Origin: Gammaproteobacteria bacterium
GTDB lineage: Bacteria; Pseudomonadota; Gammaproteobacteria; HK1
Assembly: GCA_022826505.1 (NCBI GenBank)
Contig: JAJDUQ010000269.1
Location: forward strand, 1-63,917
Direction: 5' to 3'
DNA length: 63,917 nt
Made by a program: the position numbers and the translations under genes. Positions 45,162-54,498 of the stretch are shown one piece after another; the stretch's first letter is position 1, and each line of letters opens with the position of its first letter. The notes beneath the pieces are model-generated. The model was not told where the DNA came from. It did no database searches and saw nothing but the letters and a program-made list of their open reading frames with translations.

Positions 45162-45536
45162 ATGGCGACAGCAGAGAAGTTGAACGAACCCACCCCCAAC
45201 GGCTCGACCTACGTCCGTCCGCAGGACATGGACTGGAAGCCCACCCGATTCGATGGAATCTCGATCAAGGTGCTTTACGAGGACCGGGACAAGGGCGAGA
45301 TGACGTGCCTGCTGAAGTGGGAGCCGGGGGCCAGCCTGCCGTTTCACCGGCATCCGGAGATCGAGCAGAGCTACGTCATCGAAGGCTCGTTCTACGACCA
45401 CGACGGCATCGCGCGCGCCGGCGAGTACGTGTGGCGGATTCCGGACTCGCGCCACGAGACCCACACCGACGAGGGCTGCGTGATTCTCGCGGTGTACCGG
45501 AAGCCGAACGTCTTCCGCTCGAGCGCCGGATTCTGA
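45162..45536 (+). CDS. Cupin-domain protein (ChrR-like)
   Basis: A 124-residue single cupin barrel. The metal motif 1 is seen in LPFHRHPEIEQSYVIEGSFYDHDG (two His and Glu) and motif 2 in PDSRHETHTDEGCVI. Related cupins are the ChrR anti-sigma domain and dihydroxyacetophenone dioxygenases. No sigma-factor gene is adjacent, so a small metal-dependent enzyme is more likely. It may form a unit with the oxidoreductase gene 86 bases downstream. Confidence 0.8.
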   Translation: MATAEKLNEPTPNGSTYVRPQDMDWKPTRFDGISIKVLYEDRDKGEMTCLLKWEPGASLPFHRHPEIEQSYVIEGSFYDHDGIARAGEYVWRIPDSRHETHTDEGCVILAVYRKPNVFRSSAGF

Positions 45537-45622
45537 ACGACGTTCGCGTGGATTGATCGCGGCCGTCGCCGATTCCGGCCGATGGCGGAACATCGCGCTA
45601 CCGAAAGAGGAGAGCGTGCATC

Positions 45623-46615
45623 GTGTCCGGTATCGGAATTGCATTTTCCGGCGGGCTCACCGCCTCGGAAATCACCGCCTGCGCGGAACGGGCCGAGGCG
45701 CTCGGATACGAGTCGGTGTGGGTCGCCGAGGGGCATGGCGGAGATCAGTTCGCGGTCCTCGCCGCCTGTGCGCTGCGGACTCGTCGAGTGCGGCTCGGCA
45801 CCGCCATCAGCAGCGTCTTCGTTCGGAGCGCGCCCACCATCGCGATGGCCGCCGCGGCGGTGGACGAGCTGTCCGGCGGCCGGTTCGTCCTCGGGCTCGG
45901 GTCCAGTCACCGGGTCCAGGTCGGACCCGAGCACGGGGTGGAATACCGCAAGCCGCTCGGTCGCGTGCGGGAGACGGTGTCCGTGGTGCGCGAGTTGCTT
46001 CGGGAGGGCGAGGTCGCGCACGCCGGGGAGACGGTGCGGATCGAACGCTTCGACCTCTGGTTCGAGCCGTTACGGAGCGAGATCCCGGTCTACCTCTCGG
46101 CGCTGTTCCCGAAGATGACGGAGCTGTGCGGCGAGATCGCGGACGGCGTGATCCTTGCTCGGGGGACGCTGGCGAGTGCGGCCCGGGCACGGGCGCATGT
46201 CGCCGCCGGTGCCGCGCGGGCGGGTCGCGAAGCAGGATCGGTCGAAATCACGTCGCTCCTCCCCGCCAGCGTCGATTCGGACCGAAGGAAGGCGTTCGCG
46301 GCCGCACGTCCCGGCCTGGCGTTCTATGCGGGATTTTTCCCGCGCTACAACCGGCTGCTCGCCGAAAACGGATTCCCCGCCGAAGCGGCCACGGTCGCGA
46401 CCGCCTGGCACGCGGGCGACAAGGCCGCCGCGGAGCGGGCGGTCACGGACGAGATGATTGCGGCCACCAGTGTCGTCGGTACGCCGGCCGACTGCCGGGA
46501 GCGGCTCGAAGCCTATCGCGCCTCGGGTCTCGATCTTCCCATCATCAGCCCCTTCGCCCGCGGTCCCGGCGCGAAGGAGAGGTTCCTGGCCGCCATCGAA
46601 GCCTGCGCGCCCTGA
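45623..46615 (+). CDS. Luciferase-like (LLM class) F420/flavin oxidoreductase
   Basis: A 330-residue TIM-barrel enzyme. The N-terminus GIAFSGGLTASEITACAERAEALGYESVWVAE, AAVDELSGGRFVLGLGSS and GEIADGVIL are typical of LLM-class F420-dependent enzymes such as methylene-H4MPT reductase-like proteins. Whether F420 or FMN is used cannot be read. It closes a short co-directional run with the cupin. Confidence 0.86.
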   Translation: MSGIGIAFSGGLTASEITACAERAEALGYESVWVAEGHGGDQFAVLAACALRTRRVRLGTAISSVFVRSAPTIAMAAAAVDELSGGRFVLGLGSSHRVQVGPEHGVEYRKPLGRVRETVSVVRELLREGEVAHAGETVRIERFDLWFEPLRSEIPVYLSALFPKMTELCGEIADGVILARGTLASAARARAHVAAGAARAGREAGSVEITSLLPASVDSDRRKAFAAARPGLAFYAGFFPRYNRLLAENGFPAEAATVATAWHAGDKAAAERAVTDEMIAATSVVGTPADCRERLEAYRASGLDLPIISPFARGPGAKERFLAAIEACAP

Positions 46616-46682
46616 TTCGCGGAGCATCCTCTCAACGGCAGCTCCACGAGGTGACCTGCCACGGATTCGAGGCGCACTCCGA

Positions 46683-46757
46683 TTGATTCAATCCTTCGCG
46701 AACCGGGATACCGCCCAACTGTTTCGCACGGGCCGCAACCGCCGCTTCGCGGGCATA
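46683..46757 (+). pseudogene. N-terminal remnant of a HigB-type toxin
   Basis: TTG at 46683 opens [21 protein letters not shown], which resembles the first 20-25 residues of HigB/RelE-like toxins (MIRSF-D-T--L). The match ends at about 46757, where the frame runs into HigA sequence in another frame. The remaining three quarters of the toxin are missing. Confidence 0.65.
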
Positions 46758-46981
46758 TGGCTCGGGCCATTGGCGTCGCCCCTCGTGCGATCAACGAGAT
46801 CGTCCATGCGAGACGTTCGATTACGCCCGCGATGTCCGTACGTTTCGGTGCCTTCTTCGGCCAGTCCGACGAGTTCTGGCATGGAATCCAGGCGGAGTGC
46901 GATTTCCGCAAGCTGGCGGGCGAGAGGAAGAAGCTCAAGGAGGGTATCCGTCCGGCTTCCACCCTGCGTCAGGCGGTCTGA
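46757..46981 (+). pseudogene. HigA-type antitoxin remnant (N-terminally truncated)
   Basis: Residues [21 protein letters not shown] then [19 protein letters not shown] match the second half of the HTH and the C-terminal part of HigA antitoxins. The first ~25 residues, including the start of the helix-turn-helix, are absent. The break joins directly to the HigB stub, so one deletion removed the end of higB and the beginning of higA. Confidence 0.7.
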
Positions 46982-47041
46982 CGACAGGCCCATCCAGGGT
47001 CGATGGTCTCGAATGCAGGTCGAGTGCGGGGTGTCGAGACC

Positions 47042-49633
47042 TCAGTCCAGGTGGTCTCCGGGAAGTCGTTCAATCGGCCGCGTGGCGCCTCGCAGTCGTT
47101 CGTTGGTCGGATCGTAGGGTGGTGCGTCAAGCAGCCGGGCGCGACTCCGGCGGCCGAGGATCGAAACCTCCAGTCCGCCGCCGGCGCCGCATGCGTCGGC
47201 CTCGGACGCTTCCGGACGCAGGTACGCGAGAGCGAGTACCGTGCCGGTGCGGTGTCCGGGTGCAGCCGAAGTCACGATGCCGACCGCTCGCCCACCGTTC
47301 CAGACGGTGTGGACGTAGAACGGATCGGCCTCGCCGTGCGGCTCGATCGACAGCAGCACCATTCGCCAGAGGTTCCGATTCGCGGCACGCGCAATCAGCG
47401 CGCCGCGACCCGTGAATACCCGGCCCTCGGTGCGCACGAGGTGGCCGAGACCCGCCTCTATCGGGGTGCGCTCGGTGGTCAGATCGACGCCCCACGCGCG
47501 ATAGCCCTTCTCCAGGCGCATCGAGTTCATCGCGTAGGCGCCGAAGGGCCTGAGACCCACCGGCTCCCCGGCCGCGCACAACGCTTCGTGCAGGGCCGGA
47601 AGATCGGTCATTGCGACGTGGAGCTCCCAGCCGAGCTCGCCCACGAAGGACACGCGCAACGCCCGCGCCTCGACCGCGCCGATCCGTATCGCGCGCGCCG
47701 AGAACCACGGAAACGCATTGTCGTCCAGGTCGGCATCGGTCAGGGCGCCGAGCACGGTGCGGGCCTCGGGGCCCGCGAGCCCCAGGATGCCGAGATGATC
47801 GGTGCGGTTGACCACCTCGACATCGGAGAACGCCGCCGCGTGCCGGCGAAGGATGTCCTCGTCGTGGCGCTCGGCCGCCGCCGCGCTGGTGAGGTAGTAG
47901 CGGTCCGCGGCGAGGCGGGTGACCGTGAGCTCCGAGGCCACTCCGCCGGCTTCGGTCAGCACGTGGGTGAGCCCGATACGACCGACCGCTTGCGGCGGGC
48001 GGTTCGTTCCGAGCCGCTCGACGAAGGCGGCCGCGTCCGCTCCGCAGACTTCGAACTTGGCGAACGCGGAGAGGTCCACGAGACCGGCCCGGTCGCGCAC
48101 CGCCCTGCATTCGGCCGCGACTGTCTCCCTCCAGGCGGGACGAAGAAACGTGAGCGGCGCATCGCGTGGATCACCCCCCGGATCTTCAGTCTTGTCCCAT
48201 CGCATGTCCGCACCGGACGCAAAGTGCAGTGCATCGTCGGATTCGAGGTGCGACGCCGAGCGGGATTCCGGCCCGGTCGCGAACCAGTTCGGCCGCTCCC
48301 AGCCGTACGCACAACCGAACACTGCGCCGCGTGCCGCCTGGGCCTCGTAAATCGGTGTCACCCGGCGCGGTCGTCCGGCGGGGCGTTCCTCGAAGGGGTA
48401 GTGCACGCCGAACTGAAGACCGAAGGATTCCGTCGCCTTGGCGACCCGGTAGTCTCGGTCCGCATAGCCGCCGAACCGCCGGGGGTCCACGGCCAGCGCG
48501 TCCATCGGAGGGGTGCCGTCGACCATCCAGTCGGCGAGGAAGCGCCCGGCGCCCCCGCCTTCCATCACCCCCATGCTCGAGCCCGTCAGCAGCCAGGCGT
48601 CGTCGAGTCCGAAGGCCGGACCCACCAGTGGATTCGCGTCCGGCGTGAACGTGATCGGCCCGTGCACGATGGTCCTGACGCCGGCGTGCGAGAGCGCCGG
48701 CACCCGCTCCATGGCCATCGCGACGATGGACTCGACGCGGTCGAGCTCCGGCGGCAGGAGCTCCATGCCGAACTCGGGCGGAATTCCGTCCACGCCCCAG
48801 GGTCTGGGGTTGGCTTCGTACGGTCCGACGATGAAGCCGTCGCGCTCCTGGCGGAGGTACCAGCTTTCCTCGGGGTCGCGGATGATCGGAAGTTCCGGCT
48901 CGCCCGCTGCCATCCGCGCGGTGATTTCCGGTACCTCGGCGGTGACGAGGTAGTGGTGCAGCATGGGCACCACGGGCAGGTCCACGCCCATCATGTCGCC
49001 GATCTCGCGGCACCAGGTCCCCGCCGCGTTGACGACGTGCCGGGCGCGAATCGTGCCCGGATCGGTATGGACGACCCAGGTGCCTGACGCGGTGCGTTCG
49101 ATTGCCTCCACCGGTTCGCGACGCCGAATTTCGGCACCGCGCGAACGCGCTCCGGCGGCAAGCGCGTTGGTCGCGAGCGCCGGATCGACGTGGCCGTCGT
49201 TCGGTTCGTGAATCGCGCCGAGCAGGCCGTCGACACGAGCCAGCGGATAGACCCGGGCCAGCTCCTCGGGGGTCAGGATGCGGAATTCGTGGCCCACGAA
49301 CTCTCCGAGTCCCTGAACGTGGCGAAACTCGGCCATCCGCTCCGCCGACCGCGTGACGCGAAGTGCCCCGCACGGATGGAATCCGACCGTCTCGCCGGTC
49401 TCGCCCGGCAGGATGTCGCGGTACAGACGCACCGAGGCCGCACGCATCTCCATGACGGTCGGGTTGTGGGCGAAGTGGGTGCAGAGCCCGGCCGCGTGCC
49501 AAGTCGATCCCGCGGTCAGCTCGCTCTTCTCGAGGAGCACCACGTCGTGCCATCCCCGCCGGGTCAGGTGCCAGGCGAGCGAGACACCCATGATGCCGCC
49601 GCCCACGATCACCACACGGGTATCGGTCGTCAT
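47042..49633 (-). CDS. Dimethylglycine/sarcosine dehydrogenase-like flavoprotein (FAD + GcvT domains)
   Basis: An 863-residue protein. The N-terminal DAO-type FAD domain has VVIVGGGIMGVSLAWHLTRRG and ELTAGSTWHAAGL; in relatives the His of the WHAAG motif carries the covalent FAD. From about residue 430 it is a GcvT-like aminomethyltransferase domain (FAKFEVCGADAAAFVERLGTN; RVSFVGELGWELHV; EKGYRAWGVDLTTERTPIEAGL) that binds tetrahydrofolate. It oxidatively demethylates an N-methylglycine-type substrate and passes the C1 unit to folate. ATG at 49633 follows GGAGG. A paralogue of the same strand and layout lies 228 bases upstream. Confidence 0.9.
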   Translation of the reverse strand: MTTDTRVVIVGGGIMGVSLAWHLTRRGWHDVVLLEKSELTAGSTWHAAGLCTHFAHNPTVMEMRAASVRLYRDILPGETGETVGFHPCGALRVTRSAERMAEFRHVQGLGEFVGHEFRILTPEELARVYPLARVDGLLGAIHEPNDGHVDPALATNALAAGARSRGAEIRRREPVEAIERTASGTWVVHTDPGTIRARHVVNAAGTWCREIGDMMGVDLPVVPMLHHYLVTAEVPEITARMAAGEPELPIIRDPEESWYLRQERDGFIVGPYEANPRPWGVDGIPPEFGMELLPPELDRVESIVAMAMERVPALSHAGVRTIVHGPITFTPDANPLVGPAFGLDDAWLLTGSSMGVMEGGGAGRFLADWMVDGTPPMDALAVDPRRFGGYADRDYRVAKATESFGLQFGVHYPFEERPAGRPRRVTPIYEAQAARGAVFGCAYGWERPNWFATGPESRSASHLESDDALHFASGADMRWDKTEDPGGDPRDAPLTFLRPAWRETVAAECRAVRDRAGLVDLSAFAKFEVCGADAAAFVERLGTNRPPQAVGRIGLTHVLTEAGGVASELTVTRLAADRYYLTSAAAAERHDEDILRRHAAAFSDVEVVNRTDHLGILGLAGPEARTVLGALTDADLDDNAFPWFSARAIRIGAVEARALRVSFVGELGWELHVAMTDLPALHEALCAAGEPVGLRPFGAYAMNSMRLEKGYRAWGVDLTTERTPIEAGLGHLVRTEGRVFTGRGALIARAANRNLWRMVLLSIEPHGEADPFYVHTVWNGGRAVGIVTSAAPGHRTGTVLALAYLRPEASEADACGAGGGLEVSILGRRSRARLLDAPPYDPTNERLRGATRPIERLPGDHLD

Positions 49634-49861
49634 CGCCTCCGCCCTTCGATCATCGCCCGAACCCGGTGGTGCATCTCGCGCGCGAGCGGGGGGGAACACC
49701 TTGTGCTCGGAGGGTGGTTGCGGGCGCCGTGGCTTTCGCTTTTCGCGCGCGAGCAGGGGGCATTCGCACGACAGGCGGGCACCCGATCCGCACGATGCCA
49801 CCGAGAACCGCAACCGCTTCGCCTGGAGTTCATCGGTCGGAGGGAGTCCTGCCCCATGCCG

Positions 49862-52309
49862 TCAGCTTCGAAGCCGGACCCCGTCGGGGTCGTACGCCGC
49901 CCGTGCCAGGGTGCGGAGCGGGAAGCGTTCGCCCGCGACGTCGATTTCGTAGTCGCCGCCGAGCAGGTCGCCGCGTTGGGTGCCCGGTTCGCAATCCACG
50001 TAGGCGAAGCAGAGCGAGCGATCGGTGCGGAAGCCCCGGCCGCCCGACGTGGTGCACCCCACGATCGTCCCGCCGCGATGGACGGGCTCGTCGTGGAGCA
50101 GGAGCGGATGCGCACCCGTGACCTCGAATTGCAGCAGCCGGCGCTCGATGCCGGCGTCGCGCCGGGAGAGCAGGGCCTCGCGTCCGATGAACCCCCCGGC
50201 CTTGTCCCACACCACCGCGAACCCGAGGCCGGCTTCGAGCGGCGTGTCGTGCGGACCGATGTCGTGGCCCCAGTGCCTGTATCCCTTCTCGTGCCGGCAA
50301 CAATCGAGTGCGAAGTGTCCGCAATGCACGAGACCGAGTTCCTCGCCGGCACCTGCAATCGACTCGTGGACAGCCCGGGCGTTCTCCACCGGGATGAAGA
50401 GTTCATAGCCGAGCTCGCCGGTGAAGCTCATCCTCGTCATGCGGATACTGGCCGCGGCCAGCTCGGTCCGTCGCGATGCCGCAAACGGCCAGGCCGCGTT
50501 CGAAAGGTCGGCCGGCGTGAGTCGCTGCAACAGCTCGCGCGAGCGCGGGCCGACGATACCCAGTACGACTTCGCTCGAAGTCGCATCGAAGGCTTCCGCG
50601 GCCAGGCCCATTCGACGTGTCTGGCGTTCGACCCACGCGAGGTCCCTCATCCGCGAGGCGGCGCCGCTCACGATGCGGAATGCGCGTTCGCCGGTCCTCG
50701 TGACCGTCACGTCGGCTTCGATTCCGCCGCGATGGTTGAGCATCAGGGTGTAGACGGTTCGGTCCGGCTCGACGTCGACTTCGTTGGTGCAGAGCCGCTG
50801 GAGCAGCGCCGGCGCATCCGCCCCGCGAACGTCGATCTTGGTGAACGGGGTGAGCTCCAGCAGTGCGACTCCGTCTCGGACCGCGGCGGCTTCCTTCGCC
50901 GCCGCGGGCCACCAGTGCTGCGCTCCGTAGCTGTAGCGGATGCGGGACTGCGAATCGTCGCGCGCGAACCACAGCGGCCGCTCCCATCCCGCGGGAGCGC
51001 CGAACACCGCGCCTGCGGCTGCAAACGCATCGTGCAGTGCAGAGCGCCGCACGCCCCGTCCGGCGTTCGCCTGCCGGTAGGGCCAGTGGATATCGAAGAC
51101 TTCGCCGACCGCCTCCGTCACCCGCGCGGCGAGGAAGGGGCCGGCGCCGGCGGCGCGGTCGAATCGCGCGATGTCCATGTCCCAGAGATCCATCGGGGCC
51201 TCGCCGTCGGCGATCCACTGCGCCATCACGCGGCCGACGCCGGCGGAGGACATCATTCCGGTCGAATTGAAGCCGGCCGCGACGTAGAAATTGTCCAGGA
51301 ACGGCGATTCGCCGAGCAGCGGCCGGGTATCGGGGGTGAAGCTCTCCGGCCCGTTCATGAAGTGTCGGATGCCCGTCCGTTCCAGAGCCGGCACCCGTTC
51401 CAGGCCCGCACGCATGAACGGCTCGAACTGTCCCCAGTCCTCCGGCAGCTCGAGGAATGCCCGATCTCCGTCCGGCCCCTGCGGATCCCAGAGCTTGGCT
51501 TCCGGTTCGCAGCCGCCGAGCACCAGCTTGCCGGCGTCCGCCTTGAGGTAGATTCCGCCGTCGAGATCGCGCACGTTCGGGAACGGATTGGGAAGGTCGT
51601 CGATCGGCTCGGTGGTCACGTACATGTGCTCCGCCGCCTGAAGCGGCACCGGCACGTCGGCCAGGGTTCCCACCGCACGAGCCCAGGCGCCGGCGCAGTT
51701 GACCACGGTCTCGCAGCGGACGGTGGTCCCGTCGCTCAGCCTGACCGCGTGGACCGCTGCGTTGCGACGTTCGACCCCGGTGCAGGCCGTACCCTCGCGG
51801 ACGCGAACCCCCGCTGCTCGTGCCGCCTTGGCATACGCCATGCAGACGTCGACGGGGTTCGCCTGACCGTCTTCCGCGACCCACAGCCCCCCCGCGAGGT
51901 CGTCCACCCGGAGGTTCGGAGCGACTGCCTCGACCTCGTGCGGTGTCACCATGTGCGCGTCGAAGCCCGCCATCTCCCCCACGGCGGCCATCCGCCGCAG
52001 CTCGAGGAGCCGGTCCGCGGTGCGGGCGAGCCAGAATCCGCCCGTTCTTCGATATCCCGTGCTCTGGCCGGTCTCGCGCTCCAGTGCCGGGAACACCTCG
52101 TTCGCGGCGATCGCCAGGCGGGTGGCGTTCATGCTTGCGCGCAGGGTCCCGATGATGCCCGCGGCGTGCCACGAGGTGCCGCTGGTGAGGCGGTTGCGTT
52201 CGAGCAGCAGGACATCGCCCATGCCGAGCTTCGCAAGGTGGCAGGCAACACCGAGCCCGATGACACCACCGCCGACGATGACGATTCGGGCCGATTCTTC
52301 GCTCGACAT
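49862..52309 (-). CDS. Dimethylglycine/sarcosine dehydrogenase-like flavoprotein, second copy
   Basis: An 815-residue protein with the same plan: IVIVGGGVIGLGVACHLAKLG, RLTSGTSWHAAGIIG (flavin-binding His), then a GcvT-type C-terminal half with FTKIDVRGADAPALLQRLCTN, MSFTGELGYELFIPVEN and EKGYRHWGHDIGPHDTPLEAGLGF. Similarity to the first copy is clear but distant. Together they suggest two steps, such as dimethylglycine then sarcosine, or two substrates. ATG at 52309 is preceded by GAGGGA. Confidence 0.9.
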   Translation of the reverse strand: MSSEESARIVIVGGGVIGLGVACHLAKLGMGDVLLLERNRLTSGTSWHAAGIIGTLRASMNATRLAIAANEVFPALERETGQSTGYRRTGGFWLARTADRLLELRRMAAVGEMAGFDAHMVTPHEVEAVAPNLRVDDLAGGLWVAEDGQANPVDVCMAYAKAARAAGVRVREGTACTGVERRNAAVHAVRLSDGTTVRCETVVNCAGAWARAVGTLADVPVPLQAAEHMYVTTEPIDDLPNPFPNVRDLDGGIYLKADAGKLVLGGCEPEAKLWDPQGPDGDRAFLELPEDWGQFEPFMRAGLERVPALERTGIRHFMNGPESFTPDTRPLLGESPFLDNFYVAAGFNSTGMMSSAGVGRVMAQWIADGEAPMDLWDMDIARFDRAAGAGPFLAARVTEAVGEVFDIHWPYRQANAGRGVRRSALHDAFAAAGAVFGAPAGWERPLWFARDDSQSRIRYSYGAQHWWPAAAKEAAAVRDGVALLELTPFTKIDVRGADAPALLQRLCTNEVDVEPDRTVYTLMLNHRGGIEADVTVTRTGERAFRIVSGAASRMRDLAWVERQTRRMGLAAEAFDATSSEVVLGIVGPRSRELLQRLTPADLSNAAWPFAASRRTELAAASIRMTRMSFTGELGYELFIPVENARAVHESIAGAGEELGLVHCGHFALDCCRHEKGYRHWGHDIGPHDTPLEAGLGFAVVWDKAGGFIGREALLSRRDAGIERRLLQFEVTGAHPLLLHDEPVHRGGTIVGCTTSGGRGFRTDRSLCFAYVDCEPGTQRGDLLGGDYEIDVAGERFPLRTLARAAYDPDGVRLRS

Positions 52310-52442
52310 CGAATTTCCCTCTTCACTGCACGACGGGCGGCGGCGCCCGAACACTTCAACGAATTGGTGGCAGATTGTAGGTTCGGTCCGAATCATGGTA
52401 TCGGCTTCCGCCGGTGGCATCGATGACCGCCTGGAGACGGAC

Positions 52443-53426
52443 ATGACCCATATCGCCAGCGCACCTGGAGGTGCGCTTTACCCCGCCGCCGGAGGGATTC
52501 CGGAGGCACTGCTCGAAGAAGCGGCCTACGAGGCGCACCGGCTTGCCGCGACAACCCTGCCGGACGACGTCAAGCAGGCGTTCGTGCGCATGCGCGATCG
52601 CGAATCGGAGGAATTGCCGAGGCAGGTGCTCGGGGCCATCGTGGAGAACTTCCACGCCGCCCAGGAGGATCAGCGGCCGGTGTGCGCCGATGTCGGCGTA
52701 CCGCGGGTCTATGCCGTCATCGGGAACGAGACGGTGCTGGCCGGCGGACTGGTCGGCCTGGAGGGCGCGGTGCGGCGTGCGACGGAACGCATTACCCGTG
52801 ATCTGGCGCTGCGCTCCAATCGCTGCCATCCGATCACGCGGCGCAATCCCGGCAACAACGTCGGCGTGTTCGCACCCAACATCGAGTACCGGGTGGAGCC
52901 CGACGCGGACTGGATCGAGCTCTGTGCGGTGCACAAGGGTGGCGCTTTCGGCACCGACTTCCGCATGCTGGTGGACGGGGACGGACTGCCCGGGATTCGA
53001 AAGGCGGTGCTGGACGCCATTGCCGAGTTCGGACGCCGAGGCCTGACCTGCCCGCCGGTGATCATCGGGGTCGGCATCGGCGGGACCAAGGACCAGGCCT
53101 TCGGCATCGCCAAGCAGGCGGCGCAGCTTCGGCCCATCGGCGATCGCCATCCCGGTCCGGTGGTTGCGGATCTCGAGGACGAGCTGCTGGAGATGGCCAA
53201 CTCGCTCGGCATCGGCGCCATGGGGTATCCCGGCACGGCCGGGTACGCGACCGACGTGCACGTGGAAATCGCCTACACCCACAGCGCCCTGACGCCGCTC
53301 GGCATTCACCAGCTCTGTCAGGCGTCTCGCCGCGGCATCGTGCGAGTGCACCTGGACGGCCGCATCGAGATTCGGCCGGTGCCCTCGTGGTTTTCGACGT
53401 ACTCGCGCCGGCTCGGCGTCGAGTAG
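52443..53426 (+). CDS. Fumarase/tartrate dehydratase-type hydro-lyase, alpha subunit
   Basis: A 327-residue class I (iron-sulphur) fumarase alpha subunit of the two-subunit type. Conserved cysteines sit in RPVCADVGVPRVY, LRSNRCHPITRRNPGNN and ELCAVHKGGAFGTDF, with IIGVGIGGTKDQAF following. The enzyme dehydrates malate, tartrate or a related hydroxyacid. The beta subunit gene follows after 16 bases. It diverges from the flavoprotein gene at 49862-52309. Confidence 0.85.
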   Translation: MTHIASAPGGALYPAAGGIPEALLEEAAYEAHRLAATTLPDDVKQAFVRMRDRESEELPRQVLGAIVENFHAAQEDQRPVCADVGVPRVYAVIGNETVLAGGLVGLEGAVRRATERITRDLALRSNRCHPITRRNPGNNVGVFAPNIEYRVEPDADWIELCAVHKGGAFGTDFRMLVDGDGLPGIRKAVLDAIAEFGRRGLTCPPVIIGVGIGGTKDQAFGIAKQAAQLRPIGDRHPGPVVADLEDELLEMANSLGIGAMGYPGTAGYATDVHVEIAYTHSALTPLGIHQLCQASRRGIVRVHLDGRIEIRPVPSWFSTYSRRLGVE

Positions 53427-53442
53427 GGGAGGGGGAATCGCG

Positions 53443-54126
53443 ATGGCGACGCACCGGCTCTCCATTCCGCTTGGGGACGACGATGTCCGGTCGCTCCGCA
53501 TCGGCGACATGGTGTATCTGGACGGCAAGGTCCACACCGGGCGGGCGCTGGTCTACCAGCACGTGCTGGAGGGCGGCCACGAGCCGCCGCTCGATCTGGC
53601 GAACGAGAGCAACGTGCAGATGCACGGCGCCCCGGCCGCGGTCGAGGACGCGCCCGGCCGGTACCGGCTCTCGTCCATCCAGGCGACGGCGAGCTTCCGT
53701 TACTGGAAGTACGTGCCCGACTACGTCGAGCGCTTCGGCATCCGCGCCGTCATCGGCAAGGGCGGCATGGACAAGTGGGTCTACGAGGACGTGTTCGCCC
53801 GCACCGGCACGGTATTCCTCACCACCGTGGGCTACGGCATCGCGGCGCTCTACGGCCGGGCGGTGAAGCGCGTGATCGACGTCCATTGGAAGGAGGAGCT
53901 CGGGCTGCCCGAGGCGATGTGGGTGCTGGAGGTCGAGAACTTCGGGCCGTTCATCGTCGACGGCGACTGCACCGGCGCGAGCCTTGCCGCGCTCGCCATC
54001 GAGAAGATCAACCCGAACTTCGCCCGGGAGTACGCGAAGCTGCCGGACTACGTGCTCAAGCGGATCGGGGAGATCGACGTGTCGCTCGAGCACGAGGTCA
54101 TCGTGGGGAAGCCGGAGCGCGAGTGA
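53443..54126 (+). CDS. Fumarase/tartrate dehydratase-type hydro-lyase, beta subunit
   Basis: A 227-residue beta subunit with GDMVYLDGKVHTGRALVYQHVL, RFGIRAVIGKGGMDKWVYE, TTVGYGIAALYGRAVKRV and FGPFIVDGDCTGASLAALAIEK. It supplies the swivelling domain that closes over the iron-sulphur site of the alpha subunit. Its last ~90 codons recur as a diverged second copy at 56592-56866. Confidence 0.87.
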   Translation: MATHRLSIPLGDDDVRSLRIGDMVYLDGKVHTGRALVYQHVLEGGHEPPLDLANESNVQMHGAPAAVEDAPGRYRLSSIQATASFRYWKYVPDYVERFGIRAVIGKGGMDKWVYEDVFARTGTVFLTTVGYGIAALYGRAVKRVIDVHWKEELGLPEAMWVLEVENFGPFIVDGDCTGASLAALAIEKINPNFAREYAKLPDYVLKRIGEIDVSLEHEVIVGKPERE

Positions 54127-54498
54127 GGCGGATATGATTGACTGGATCACGGTGTCCCGCGGACACCTGCGCGAAGCGTGTCCCCTCGCCATGGCTGCCG
54201 GCTTGCCCGCCGCAGCGACCGGGTTGAAGGAGATTGCAGCTTGCCCGCCCGAGACGAGCATCGTCGATGGAACGTGACTCGCCTGGAGCTCCAGGCGTGG
54301 CGCAACTTCAGCCGCCAGACGGAGATGCACTTCGGCGGACGCGCGTTCTTCATCGGCCCGAACGCCTCGGGGAAGTCCAATATCCTGGACGCCTTGCGAT
54401 TCCTGCGCGATGTCGCGGGAGAAGGACTTCAGGGCGCCGTTGCGCGACGCGGCGGAATGAGCGAGATCCGCTCCCTGCATACCAGACGGTTTCCGGGT
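53852..54498 (+). repeat. Duplicated junction, copy 1 (end of hydro-lyase beta to start of AAA ATPase)
   Basis: This segment and 56592-57213 are homologous, same order and orientation. The beta-subunit part (271 bases) differs almost only at third codon positions, with two amino-acid changes (Ile to Val, Glu to Lys). The intergenic part (54127-54215 against 56867-56930) is unrelated in much of its length. The ATPase part is again close. Copy 1 runs on into a complete ATPase gene. Confidence 0.85.
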
